Origin: Hordeum vulgare subsp. vulgare
Lineage: Eukaryota; Streptophyta; Magnoliopsida; Poales; Poaceae
Reading direction: 5' to 3'
Assembly: GCF_904849725.1 (NCBI RefSeq)
Contig: NC_058518.1
Coordinates: 10,188,147-10,252,146 of the forward strand
DNA length: 64,000 nucleotides
How positions within the stretch are numbered: position 1 is the stretch's first letter; every line of letters begins with the position of its first letter. This document shows, in pieces, positions 43,138-54,500 of this stretch. A model generated the notes under the pieces. That model worked only from the letters and a program-made list of their open reading frames with translations. It was not told the origin of the DNA and searched no databases. Both the position numbers and the translations under genes were made by a program.

Positions 43138-43230
43138 CTTCCTCTGTCCCAAAACAAGTATCATTGATCTAGTACAAAATTTGTACTAATTAAGAACTAA
43201 ATCTGCATCACTATTTTGGAACGGAGGGAG
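43138..43230. mobile_element. Stowaway MITE, 93 bp
   Basis: CTTCCTCTGTCCCAAAACAA on the left and CTCCCTCCGTTCCAAAATAG (reverse complement) on the right, flanked by TA. Copy 1 has only the left ~40 bp of this element (39896-39938), truncated by a deletion. Confidence 0.9.
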
Positions 43231-43829
43231 TATTATATTTAAGGATTTAGTTGGGCTGAGCTCTTATGCGCGTGACCTTGACATGAGGAGGGGAAGGATA
43301 TGTGTAACACCGGCGACAAACTTAATTCTTAATACTAAAGGTTTGCTGCTACTCCTCTAGTCCTGCTTGCTCAAAGATGTGCCTCACAATAGAACAATAG
43401 AGTTCTTATTTGGCATATGATCACATATCTTTTCTTTGTAGCGACAAAATCAAGAAACATCATAGCCCCTTCAATGGCCTTTCTACATTGTGTCCTCAAC
43501 ATGAAGATGCCTCACATATTTTCTTCAACTGCAATCACGCTTTTCATATGGGGGTGCGTCAGATGCTCCTATCGTGAAACTGGAATCCCCCCATCTTTAG
43601 TGAGTTTGCCGGTGTTATGCAACAGCTATAGGTGTAGTCAATCTTCAACGCGGATATATCTGTTACATATTTCTTGGGCACTGGTTCTCTCAGCTCGGTA
43701 TTCAACCTTCCTATGTCCATTCAAGTTAGAGATGAGGTTACCATCATGCAGGTTGAAATTGTGTCCACCGTCCCGAAGGAGATACTGTCTGATGATTAGC
43801 GATGTACTTGGGGATCGCCGAAGTTTCCC

Positions 43830-44330
43830 TTGAGGCAGTACTCAAACTTCTTTAGAGAGATAAATGTACATGATGCGTTTAAATAGTTATGGAAAGCTAA
43901 CTTCCCAAGGAAATTAAAGATTCTTGTTAGATATTTCTTGGCCACTGGTTCTTGGTTAAGCACCGACATTATGACACTGGAAACAACTTCATCTTCCTTT
44001 TTTGATCTGCTCACACCGAGTAGATTTTGGAACATCTGTTTTGAATTGCTCATTCAACTCTATGTGTTGGACCCCTTTAGGTGTTTATTGGCCTGGTTCT
44101 CCAGAGAGATGCTTGCAGTTTGGAAGGTTGGCAAAGCTGGGTGGTCGAGACCCATGTTTATGGATGCCTTTCTGATGGGAGCTTCGGAGCATTTGGAAGG
44201 AGATAAATAACAAACTATTCATGGGTATTCAACTGAAACATTTGTCTTGGTTTAATATAATAGATTCAAATGTGATCTCTGTCTGCTCATTCGTAGACCG
44301 ATCTATGTCTGGCAAGTCCAGGGAAGGCGG
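43830..44330 (+). pseudogene. LINE ORF2 C-terminal remnant, copy 2
   Basis: Same remnant as at 40990-41500, with additional frame damage (for example the HTE-stop motif is retained and the downstream frame shifted). No coding potential remains. Confidence 0.8.
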
Positions 44331-44969
44331 TTGCAGTTCTTGTAAATGTGTATCATTATTAATTCATTGTGTTAGTACGAGGCTCTCCTACTGTCTTCAA
44401 GTATAAAATAGAAGCGGCTATTGGGGTAAAACCTCCTAGGTTTGTTTGGTTCTATTTCACAGGCAAAGTTGGGTGATTTGGCACATTAGTGACATTTTGG
44501 AAATACCTGCTTTATAAATAAAGTAAAACAAAGCGACATTCCAAGTGCGTGTATCGGTCGTTGAAAGTATTTGAGGGCCGTGTGGGGGTTTATTTAGAAA
44601 GCCAAGGTGTCTAAAGGAAAACAAAGATGGTGATGCAATCATTCATCTATCATGCGAAAGTAGAAATATGGGACGAAAGGTGCACCTTTCGAAAACAATG
44701 CACTATGCCTAGACAAGGTGACAGTATATGATCTCACCCAGACGAGATCAACCATGCAAGACACGGTTGGTTACGTCAGGTTAAGACTTAGAGGTGCACG
44801 CACAAATAATTATGACCAACTTGTCTCACTTGCTTGTAAGATAATGCATGCGACTCAGCATCTTTCGTCTTTCCTTTTCCCATTTAATTAGTGGGAGCAG
44901 CAGGAGAATGGTTTTTTCATTTGAGAAACGAGAATGGATAATTGGTAGGAGTTCTAATTCCGCCCATAG

Positions 44970-45272
44970 TTTTTTCAAACACATTATAGACGCAAAGCGC
45001 TCGTATAAACGCACATACAGTCACCCTATAAACGCAGACGCGCACGGCCTATCCTTACGAGCATATCCTTGAGACTGAGTCGGCATATCGTCTTCAGATT
45101 TATGAAGTCACCGTAGGCACCTCGTCATCGACGGAAACATTTCCTACTACTGAACATGTATCACCGAAAATCTTAAAATAAATTCAGAAATGATGCGAAC
45201 ACTGAGAGTTGAACCCTGGTGGGCTGGGGATACCACTGTCCCTCTAATCATCCAACCACAAGTTGCTTCATT
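44970..45272 (-). mobile_element. Full-length Au-type SINE, copy 2
   Basis: About 303 bp in minus orientation. The 5' (tRNA-like) end is at 45272. It shows the B-box GGTTCAACTC, the conserved TGGTATCCCCAGCCCACCAG segment, the body ATGCCGACTCAGTCTCAAGG, and a short A tail at the low-coordinate end. Flanks TTCCGCCCATAG (44958-44969) and TTCCGCTCATAG (45273-45284) form a 12-bp target duplication. Au SINEs are characteristic of Triticeae and some other plants. Confidence 0.85.
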
Positions 45273-45779
45273 TTCCGCTCATAGCTCGACAGGAATGAAG
45301 CAAACGGATAGCTTGCATGCATTGGGACGGACCAATTAGTGACCTTTGTTATTTTCCAATTAGTCACCAGGCTTATTTCCCAACCAAAAATTGGACTGGT
45401 ACATTTAATAGAAAGTATTTTGCATAAATGCTTCAAAATTGGTCCGAAAAAAATTCATTTCAAAAAAATTAAAATTCTCATGAATTTAAAAACAATGTTC
45501 ATTTTTTAAAAGCATGAGTTTCCAAAAAGTTCCAAGTTGAAACTCGGATAGATGTTTCTTTTTTAAAAACTTCAGGGAAACCTTCTGAAAACTTGGTAAA
45601 GAACCTGGATATATGGGCTGACCCAAAAGTGCGTGCGGGATGGGGTGGGGTGGGGGTGTGTGCACGTGTTTGCTCGACCAGCACCACGCTACAGGCATAA
45701 TGGATTGGTGAGAATTATCACTAGCTAAGCGCTACTGAGAATAGATAATAGATTAGGCTGGAAGGTCCTAGGCTTCTTG

Positions 45780-47920
45780 ATTGCTCAAAGACGCATGGTG
45801 CCCTTCTCACCCGTGTTGGATGGGCGGGCACTGTCGCGTGGCATTCGTGCACGACGAGGCAGGAGAAGACGGGGGCGGACTAGTAGTAACCCCAGAAAAT
45901 GCAGCTCGCGGGAGGCTTTTTTGGATGGAAAAGACAAGGACCTGAATGATATTGCAACTAGCCCGATGAAACCAACTGAGGAAGGTGGTGTGAACGAAGA
46001 AAAGGCTCGTTAGCTGGCAGTGCAAACAAAAAATTAGACCAAGTAGCCAATGGGGCTAATGGGAAAGGAGGAGGTAACTGAGGTGACGCAATGCCACCAT
46101 ATCCTATGTCCCTCCAAAGGAAAGGAAAAAACAAAGAACAGCGGTATCAACAAGTAGCAATGGGGAGAAAAAGGACACAAATGACAAAGACAACAACAGC
46201 CTCCCTTATGCGTGGCGGTTGTGCGACCCCGCGACAGTTCATGATGCACGAGCTCGCAGGGTGGAGCGTTGTCGATCTTATGCGTGGTAGAAACACAACT
46301 TGCAGAAGTTCACATGTTGTGTTTGGGAAGAAGTTTGGGTTTTGATGGTGCTTACAGTGTTGGAAGCTCGCGGTGTAGTGATGGTTTACGTAATTATTGG
46401 AAGAAGGAGATGGGTCTTGAGCTTAGAAACTTCTCCACATGCCATATTGAGATGGAACTGAAAGAGGAAGGTAAGAACCCATGGCGGCTCACATGCTAGT
46501 ATGGAGAGGCAAACACTACCATGCAGTGCGATATGATGCGCTTTTTCGGAATCTGACTGTGATATCTAGCTTTGTATTGGAGATTTTAGTGAGGTTCTCT
46601 GTTAAGAAGATCGTACCAAATCTGCAGGATATGTCACACTCTGTTTCGTCAAGCTGTAGATGTTTGTGAGCTTCGTGCTATTGGGTACAAAGGTTCGGAT
46701 ACTTTGAGAGGCGTATAAAGGGAGGGGGGCAGTGTTACGTGTAATAAGTCGCGGCGACGCGCTGCACATGTCCGGTGCGTGTATGGGCGCGCAACAGACG
46801 TGTGTGGTGCGTCGGGACCGCGGGGGGCGTATGTGTGTGTCCACGCGTTCGAGCGCGTGGGCCGTTGCGTGTAGGCGAGATACACGGAGGAGTGACTGCG
46901 TCGTGGCGCTGGACTTGGCCTGCGGCGACTGCGTGCGTACGCGTCGTGTGCGCGGGCCTGGAGCGCGGGATGCAGGGAGAGATGCTTGTGCCATGCGTGC
47001 ATTGGAATCGGTCTGGAGCTTGCCGCGTAGTAGAGCGGGCGAGATGCATGCAGTAGCTGGCCGTTGGAGTCCCGCCGCAGCGCGCGCATGCGAGAGCGTC
47101 GTGGGCGCAGGCGAGACGTGCGGATCAGCGCGAGTCTCCTGGAAAAACTGCATGCACGGGAGCGGCCAGATCGCCGGGTGAGCGCGTGTGCGCATGTATA
47201 GCTGGGCTATATAACTGGTTCTGTAGCCAGTGTGCTGAGTGGAGCGAGCGCTCAAGAAATACAAGCGGCCGTTCGTCGGCCGGAGGCGTACGTGCGCCAG
47301 GCAAAACACTTGTTGCGTTCATTCTGTTCTTCTTCTTCTACCTTTGTCCAGCAGAGAGAGAGAGCTCAGGTGAGGAGAGCTAGGGCTAGACCCCAACAGG
47401 CAGTACTCCCGGGTTAGGTTGGATCGTGCATTGGCTATGGATATGGTCCAATGTGTTCCCTTGGTGACACTTCATCATTTGCGTGTGGCCAATTCAGACA
47501 ACTGCCTGACTATTTTGACAAACCAAGCAACAACTTTGCACCAGAGATCAAATAATTCTTTTTGTTTGTTACAAGGTGACGTTGGAAAAGGCGTGAAAAG
47601 TTTCTAGCATTGCTTGAGCAAGTATGGGGCATGAAGAAAGCTGGCATGTAGCAGAGATCACTAACAAACCACGAGTACGATCGGTGCAAATATGTCCCGC
47701 GGATCAACATCGTTTGGGGCGGTGTTGTAGGAACAAAGGGAGTCCCGCAAGTGACTTGGAGAGTTGGTACTGACCCAGCCCATGTTGGTCTGTCTTATGA
47801 GGAGATAAAGGTTGAAGAGCGCATCACTCAGCATTGCTCCCGTGAAGAGGTGATGTGTCGGTAGGGAGCACTGACCCAGTGGTTGGCGCAAGGAGATAGA
47901 AATACTTTTTTTTTCAACGG
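45780..47920 (+). mobile_element. LINE 5' half (ORF1 end, endonuclease, start of RT), interrupted
   Basis: The plus strand shows decayed ORF1 tail sequence, then an AP-endonuclease-like region in shifting frames (LGFDGAYSVGSSRCSDGL; GLELRNFSTCHIEM; KNPWRLTC, ~46330-46500). FRQAVDVCELRAIGYKGSD-like sequence runs up to the solo LTR at 46733. After the LTR it resumes QYSRVRLDRALAMDM, and near 47850-47910 TQWLAQGDRNT, a motif just before the RT domain. Many stops. It is a dead element whose 3' half is missing. Confidence 0.85.
46733..47398 (+). mobile_element. Solo LTR, 666 bp, nested in the LINE
   Basis: It begins TGTTACGTG and ends CCCCAACA, with the 5-bp target duplication GGCAG directly before (46728-46732) and after (47399-47403). 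A TATA box (GGCTATATAACTGG, ~47206) and a CT-rich 3' part put it on the plus strand. It is G+C-rich. Likely Copia by its TGTT/AACA ends. All longer frames inside it, including a 235-codon minus-strand frame, are artefacts. Confidence 0.92.
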
Positions 47921-48571
47921 GAAGTCTTCAACCCCAGAAATTAAAAGCAGCACTGTTTTCCTCTATTGCTAAATGGATACAATCTACTACCTATTTTTTC
48001 CTAGACATGCAATATGCCATATCAGCAAGGCATACATAAAAGTTATAAGTTACGTTTTTTCCCATTGACTACTATATCCATACAACATTGTCATACCTCA
48101 TCATTAGTTCATGCATGTAAGTCCTTAGTTTCATTTGACATAGTAGTATATTTGTTGGGCACTTGGAGCATATCTTTAAAGATGATCATTAACTCCTTTT
48201 TTGGGGGAAATGGCACTCTTTTAACTGCAATCTATTTTTGACCTTTATATACCATTTGGTATATGCTTAATATGTTTTTAAGTGTAAATCGAGATTGATG
48301 TTACATTTTGTTTTCATCAGTTTTAGTTGTTTATTAGCACATAATCATGCATTTGTTTAAATAAAATTACTGAAATACGGGGCATCATCTAGTTATACAA
48401 GTACATGGACTCTAATGCCTTACTTAAAAAAAATACAAATTGCACACAACTTATCTGAAAAATATTCAATTGCAGTAAATTTAATTAGTAAAAATTACAA
48501 CATTTTTAGCATTATCACAACAACTTGAAGAAAATAACAATCATATAAATGATTCAAGATGAAGATGTCTT
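47921..48571. other. 3' flank of receptor kinase gene B
   Basis: AT-rich, no gene. It should include the 3' UTR of the minus-strand gene B. Confidence 0.4.
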
Positions 48572-51500
48572 TCAACGTGTAGCAGGAGCTAGACCGAGGT
48601 CCACCGTTGGCATCCTCAGTTCCGTCTGAAATGCAGCATTCCTGCTCACATCAGTGGATTTCCCACTAGCATAAGCATTATAATTCCATCTCGAGTAATC
48701 ATTGTTGCTGTCGCAAGTGTTGACATCACGGGTCGGGCCCTCCTCGAGCTCCACGCACTCTTGTAGTTGTGCCACAACGTCGGCCATAGTGGGCCGGTGT
48801 ACTGATGTGTGTGCAGTGCATTTGAGTGCTATCTCCGCCACCTTCCAAACGACATTGACATTGTAACCGTCATGCATTCGCACGTCCACCACACCCTCGA
48901 TGTTGCCTCTCGCTAGCCGTTGTCGCACCCAATGAATAATGCTCTTGGGTTCCGGGTCCGAGAGGATGACCGGCTTCCCGGTGACCAGCTCTAGCAATAC
49001 CACACCAAAGCTGTACACATCGCTCTTGGTCGTGGGTTGCACCGTTGCCTGGTATTCTGGATCAACATATCCGGGTGTACCAACAATTGTATTTGTTGAA
49101 ATGTAATTTTCATTGTAGTAGTCGAAGGCCTTGGACAAACCGAAATCTGCAATCTTGGCCTCCAGTCTGGCATTCAACAAGATGTTGGTGGACTTGACAT
49201 CCCTATGGATAAGAGGCGGGTTGCACCCCTTGTGCAGATACTCCAAACCTACACGACACAAGACAAGCCAACCATGAGATTCTGGAAAGAGAGATGTGTG
49301 TCTGGCAGCACAAAGTGCATGCCTCCAAAGAATTCAAAGGCTAGAATAGTTTTCTCTTTTACTGTACAAAAAATAAAAAACAATTGAATTCATTTGACCA
49401 TGAACCTTGTGCAGATTCAAGTGCGATCCGAAGCCTCTGCCTCCAAGGTAAACTTTCATGAATTCCTGCAAATAAAATAAGACTGTGACTCCCGGATTAA
49501 TAAACAATAGTTTATACGAGGATCACTTGCATATTTGCGTGGCTAGATTGTTTGTATATGCTATATATTTTCATGTGAGCCAAAAGCTACTTTTTATTGT
49601 TAGTAGGAATTGTGATTCATACCAGCAATGTGCATTTGCAAGGTTCCTTGTGACATGTACTCATACACAAGAGCCATATACTCCCCATCCTTGCAGTAAC
49701 CAATCATAGCCACAAGATTCTTGTGATGAATCCGGGTTAGTATCTGAGCCTGCACAAGCATATCAAATTTTCACATGGGAATCACACATTTGTACCAAGA
49801 GTTGAAGACATGTGCTGCCACAGGATATAATCCATTGTACCTCTGCGAGGAACTCCTTGATACCTTGATTGGAGGAATGAGATCGCAACTTCACCGCCAC
49901 TTGAGTACCATCTTCCAGGAAGCCATCATAGACACGACCGAACCCTCCTTGGCCAAGCACCCGCTCAAAGCCATTGGTTATCATCTCGAGTTCCTTGTAA
50001 GTGAACCTGCGGTTCTCGACTAGTCGCAGAGAATCATTAGCACCGCCATGACTCGTTCGCATTTCCTCCTCGTTCTGTGGCTTTATTGTGACCATATTGT
50101 TCATTGATCCTTCATGTGCAAATAGGCAATCGATGAATTAATTTACTAGGAGGACATTGTTTTGTGTTGGCCGGATCATGCTGGAAAAGGCCCCACTCTC
50201 ACCTTTCTGCTTCTTTCGTCGTCTTAGCAAGAATAAGACTAGGGTTGCCATTGATACTATCACCACAATGACAAGTAGGGGGACAACAACGTAGATGGCT
50301 AGTTTGTTCTTCCTTTTAGCAACAAGCTGACATGAATTGTCCTCGGTACAAAGGTTTGGATTGTTGCTATGTCTAATAAATTAATTATCAAGTTAATTAA
50401 TGAATATGCCATATGAAAATTGTGAAGTGTGTATGCATACCTTAGATTCAGGGAGCCATCTTGAATTCTTTTGAGAAGTCCATAGGGGATTGATCCATTG
50501 AGCTGGTTGTCGGACAAATCTCTAGAGGAAACAAATTAATCACACACTATATATACATGATTAGTAAATAATTTGATCAAAGTCTTATTAATTATTACAT
50601 ATGTGTCATGGGTGTAGTGTTTGAGACTTAATAATTAAGTTAATGTGCATGCATACGGACCAAGATGACATTAGCTAAGTAGTGCTAACTAGTTCTCAAC
50701 TCACATATCTGTCAAGGACTGTAATTGTGAAAGGACATCTGGAATTGAGCCTGTCAAGTTGTTGTTTGACAAATTCCTGCAAGATATGGCAACAAAAACT
50801 TTAATCTGTGAGTGTGTTTTTATTCTTGAAACCTAGAAAAATATTAAACCAAATAAATCTAGAACTCCATATGTAGTACAAGTATTTGAGAGCCTTGAGA
50901 TTTGCAAATGAAGACGATATATCACCATCCAAGCCATTGGATGACAGATTTCTACAAACAAAAACACATATACAAAGGATCAGTTCCACTATCCATAGCA
51001 AAATAAGGAGCCTCTCTGTCTCTCAACTATTTTCTAGTTCTAGATTTAGTTCCAAAACTTTTTAGCTAAACATCTTGGACTCTAAAATTTTCAAACTAGA
51101 CTATTTTGGTCCCAAGCCACAGCCAGAGTAGTAAGAATAAGACGTTGGTGGTTCATCACAGTAAGACATTGATCACACAAAGAGGAAACATCAAGACCAT
51201 TTCTTCCCCGGCTGACCCCGGAGAGATGGAACACCCCACCGGAGGGATGGTGCAAATTGAATGTTGATGTTGCCTTCGTGGAAGCGGACAAGACAAGAAC
51301 TACTGGTATGATTCTTTGTAATTACAAGGGAGAGGTGATATTTGCATCTTGCTACTATTTGACATCATGTGCGAGTGCGCTGGAGGCAGAACTCATTGCT
51401 TGTCCGGAAGGTATCACACTTACAATTGAGTGGAGCACACAATCCTTAATCTTGGATATGGACTGCACCATTGCTATGATAATGCTTAAGGGCATAGAAG

Positions 51501-54500
51501 TAGATAGATCACCAGTTGCGACGATGGTGGAGGAAGTAAAACATGTGCTGAGCTTGGGATGACCACATGAAATAACACATGTTAGGAGAGGCTTGAATTG
51601 TGTTAGCCATGCACTTGTGCACTTAGGGAGGCAGATCGGGCAGAGTTTGGATGTGCCATGCCTCTAAACATATCTTGGCCTTATGTAAACTAGAGTGTAA
51701 TGCTCCTAGTTGATGAATGAAGTTCTACATTCGCAAAAGGAAAGACGTTGGTGGTTCTTCACACGAAAGAAGCCCATCACAAAACACACGATAAAATAAA
51801 AACTTGAATATCATAGAAAAGTTACTTAAAATAGGGGTTATGAAACTGAAATTCATAAAAACATAGCGGTTCGCATGGCAGGCATCGGAGTACCTGTTAA
51901 ATATTGGAAAACATTTCTTTTAAACCGAGTGATAACAACGAAACACAAAGTGACACACCCGGCGCATGTCCCCTATGGGGCCCGTCCACCGCCTCACCTC
52001 CTAATGTTATGTAGACACGAGACCTTATCCACACATTTTCCTATATCCTTCTTCCTTTTTGGACGATGCAACCTTCTCTCTACTGCATTGTCTGAGACGG
52101 GTGCCGGGACCTCGACATGGCCCCATCCCCCTTGCTTCGTCCCTGCCATCTTCTTGCTTCATCCGGCCTGCTTCATCTCCCTCCTTCATCCTGCCATGGT
52201 CGCGTCCAGCGTCTACTTCATATACATTATAGCAAGGTGGAAACGCTCGCTGTGCATGCTGATTTTATTATGGTGTGGATGGCGATGCGAGGGTTCCTCA
52301 GGCTGCTGCAGTCGTCGACGGTGTCGCCGGGCGACGCCGCTCACAGTACATGTTGCAATCGGGAGGCTTGGGAGAGGAGTTGTAGAACATCAACTAGCTC
52401 ACAACGCGGCGGTGCGGTGCTATAGGCTGGGCGACGGGCTGCAACAGTTGGCGAAGCTAGCAATGGGGGCTTGACAGGGCCGCGAGAGCTACAATGAACC
52501 ATGTGGGGTCATTGAAGCTCCGATGGGGTTGCAATGAAGCACCGAGGGAGGGGGCAGTGAATCTTCGTCGGGGTTTCTGCCGTGCACCATCGGTGTTGGG
52601 CGATGCTTGCATGGAGGAGCTGATGCATGGTGCTGCCATGGAAGTCGCCTGATCATGTGGCTAGGAGCGTCTGAATCGAACGACTCTAGGCCTGTTTAAA
52701 ATCATTTGGCTAACTGGTATCAGCAGCCTTAAATCTAACCCTTCGTTCAAAAAGGTATTTCTACCTGATTTAGTCGAGCAAGCAGCTGCATATTCCTAGC
52801 AAATTACGACCTCTGTTCTAAAATGTAAGACGCTTTGGCAGGATTAGTTTGTTTTAGCGTACGGAAACGTCTTATACAGTGGTAATATTAATCAATGTCA
52901 ATGTTGTGAAAATATTATTAATGGAAAAATTTATAACTTCCAAACCACAACGTTTTGGCAATAGATCTGAACGCGACGCTGCCATCCGATCTGCATCTGG
53001 CCGTCAGCTGTAATTGTCCTTTTTTCTAATCCTTTTGCACACGGATTAGATTTTTTCTGGTTTGCTTCTTGTCTTTGTTTTTTGCACGTAAAATTTGATC
53101 AAACAAGAGAAAAAATAAGGTGCATGAATTCGAACCTGGGACCAACTAGATTGAACTCATGTCATTGTGCAAAGTACATTGGAGTCAGATTATCTTACCT
53201 AGTTTTAGTAGCGCCTTTGAAAACACATTCCTCTATTAGTGCGTTACTGTGTATCATTGGTTTCTCTATAGTTTACCATTGTTGCTTTTTTCATGTCACT
53301 TTAGTGCACTAATGTTTCACTTTTATGTGCCTAGGGGGGAGGCCTGTATCCCATGGAACGCTTTAATAGTGGTGATGACGTTGTTGGCTATGATGTCAGC
53401 GGTACCTCCACAGGAGATGTAGGTTATGATGGTGAGATTTAGTCACACACTTTTTAACTACTTAATTTCTATATCGGTAAGTACTTAGGATCTACATGAA
53501 TTTGACTAGGGAAAAAGTTGTTCTAAACGTACCCCCTCTAACCTAGCATGATACAAGCAGCATGGTAACTTTGGACCTCGAGGGGGTAGGGTGTTAAACT
53601 GTACCCTAGTAACTTTATGTGTACATAACATGATAATTTACACACCGCAAACATGATAAGTACTCCCTCTGTCTATATTATAAGAGCGTTTTTGACACCA
53701 TTGTAGTCTTAGAAACGCTCTTATATTATGAGATGGAGGAAGTAACATAAAGATATCGTGGTAACTTTGACCCAAGAACCACAACCCCCTAAACTTCTGT
53801 GTTAATAGTATGACAATCTACTCGCCGCAGTTCCGATAACTTGTGTTCAAGGACAATGATGATTTTGATCGGAAAAAATGTTGAAAAGATGCCCCGGTAA
53901 CTTCTACCTAAATAGACTTATATACAACATTGTGGTAAGTTTTATCCGGGGAAAAGTTGTTGGAAACATACCGTTAGTAACTTTTGTAAATAGCATGATG
54001 CTTTACTCACCCAGATTTCATAACTTACGTTGGAAAACCATGATAACATTGCCCCGGGAAAAAAGTTGTTGAAAACATGAGGGAGGGGGGCAGGTTGTTG
54101 AAAACACACCCCCGATAACTTCTATGTAAATAACATGATAATATACGCACAACGGTGCTCATAACTTCCATACAAACACCATGATATCTTTGAATAGGGG
54201 TCCCGGTTACTTTGCATATAACCTGGTAATATACGTATAACAGAGGTCATAACTCAAGTACAAATATTATGGTAACTTTTGACCACCGGAATTAAAGTTG
54301 TTGAAAACCATACCCCGATAACTTCTGCGTAAACAGAATGGTAATATAGGCGCAATATAGCTGATAGCTCACAACGTAAACACGATAAGTTTTGTATAAG
54401 TTTTGTATAAATATTATCATGTTATTTTTCTTTTACACAACGTAAACACGATATTATCATGATAGCTCACATGCAAAAACACAGTAACTTTGACTAAATA

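Larger units (their letters stand above)
42865..45722 (+). repeat. Direct segmental duplication, copy 2
   Basis: Partner of 39638-42797. It keeps a full 93-bp Stowaway and ~0.5 kb after it that copy 1 lost, an empty site for the copy 1 LINE, and a full-length SINE. Similarity looks high but with many substitutions, so the duplication is not very recent. Confidence 0.88.

Noticed and set aside
46602..47309. 235-codon minus-strand open frame and several overlapping plus-strand frames
   Set aside because: They lie inside a G+C-rich solo LTR with a perfect target duplication; low-complexity Arg/Pro/Thr/His content, no domain.
51875..52474. 199-codon open frame in gene B intron 3
   Set aside because: Composition follows a CT-rich and GCAATGAAGC-word repeat; no recognisable domain, opposite strand to the host gene.
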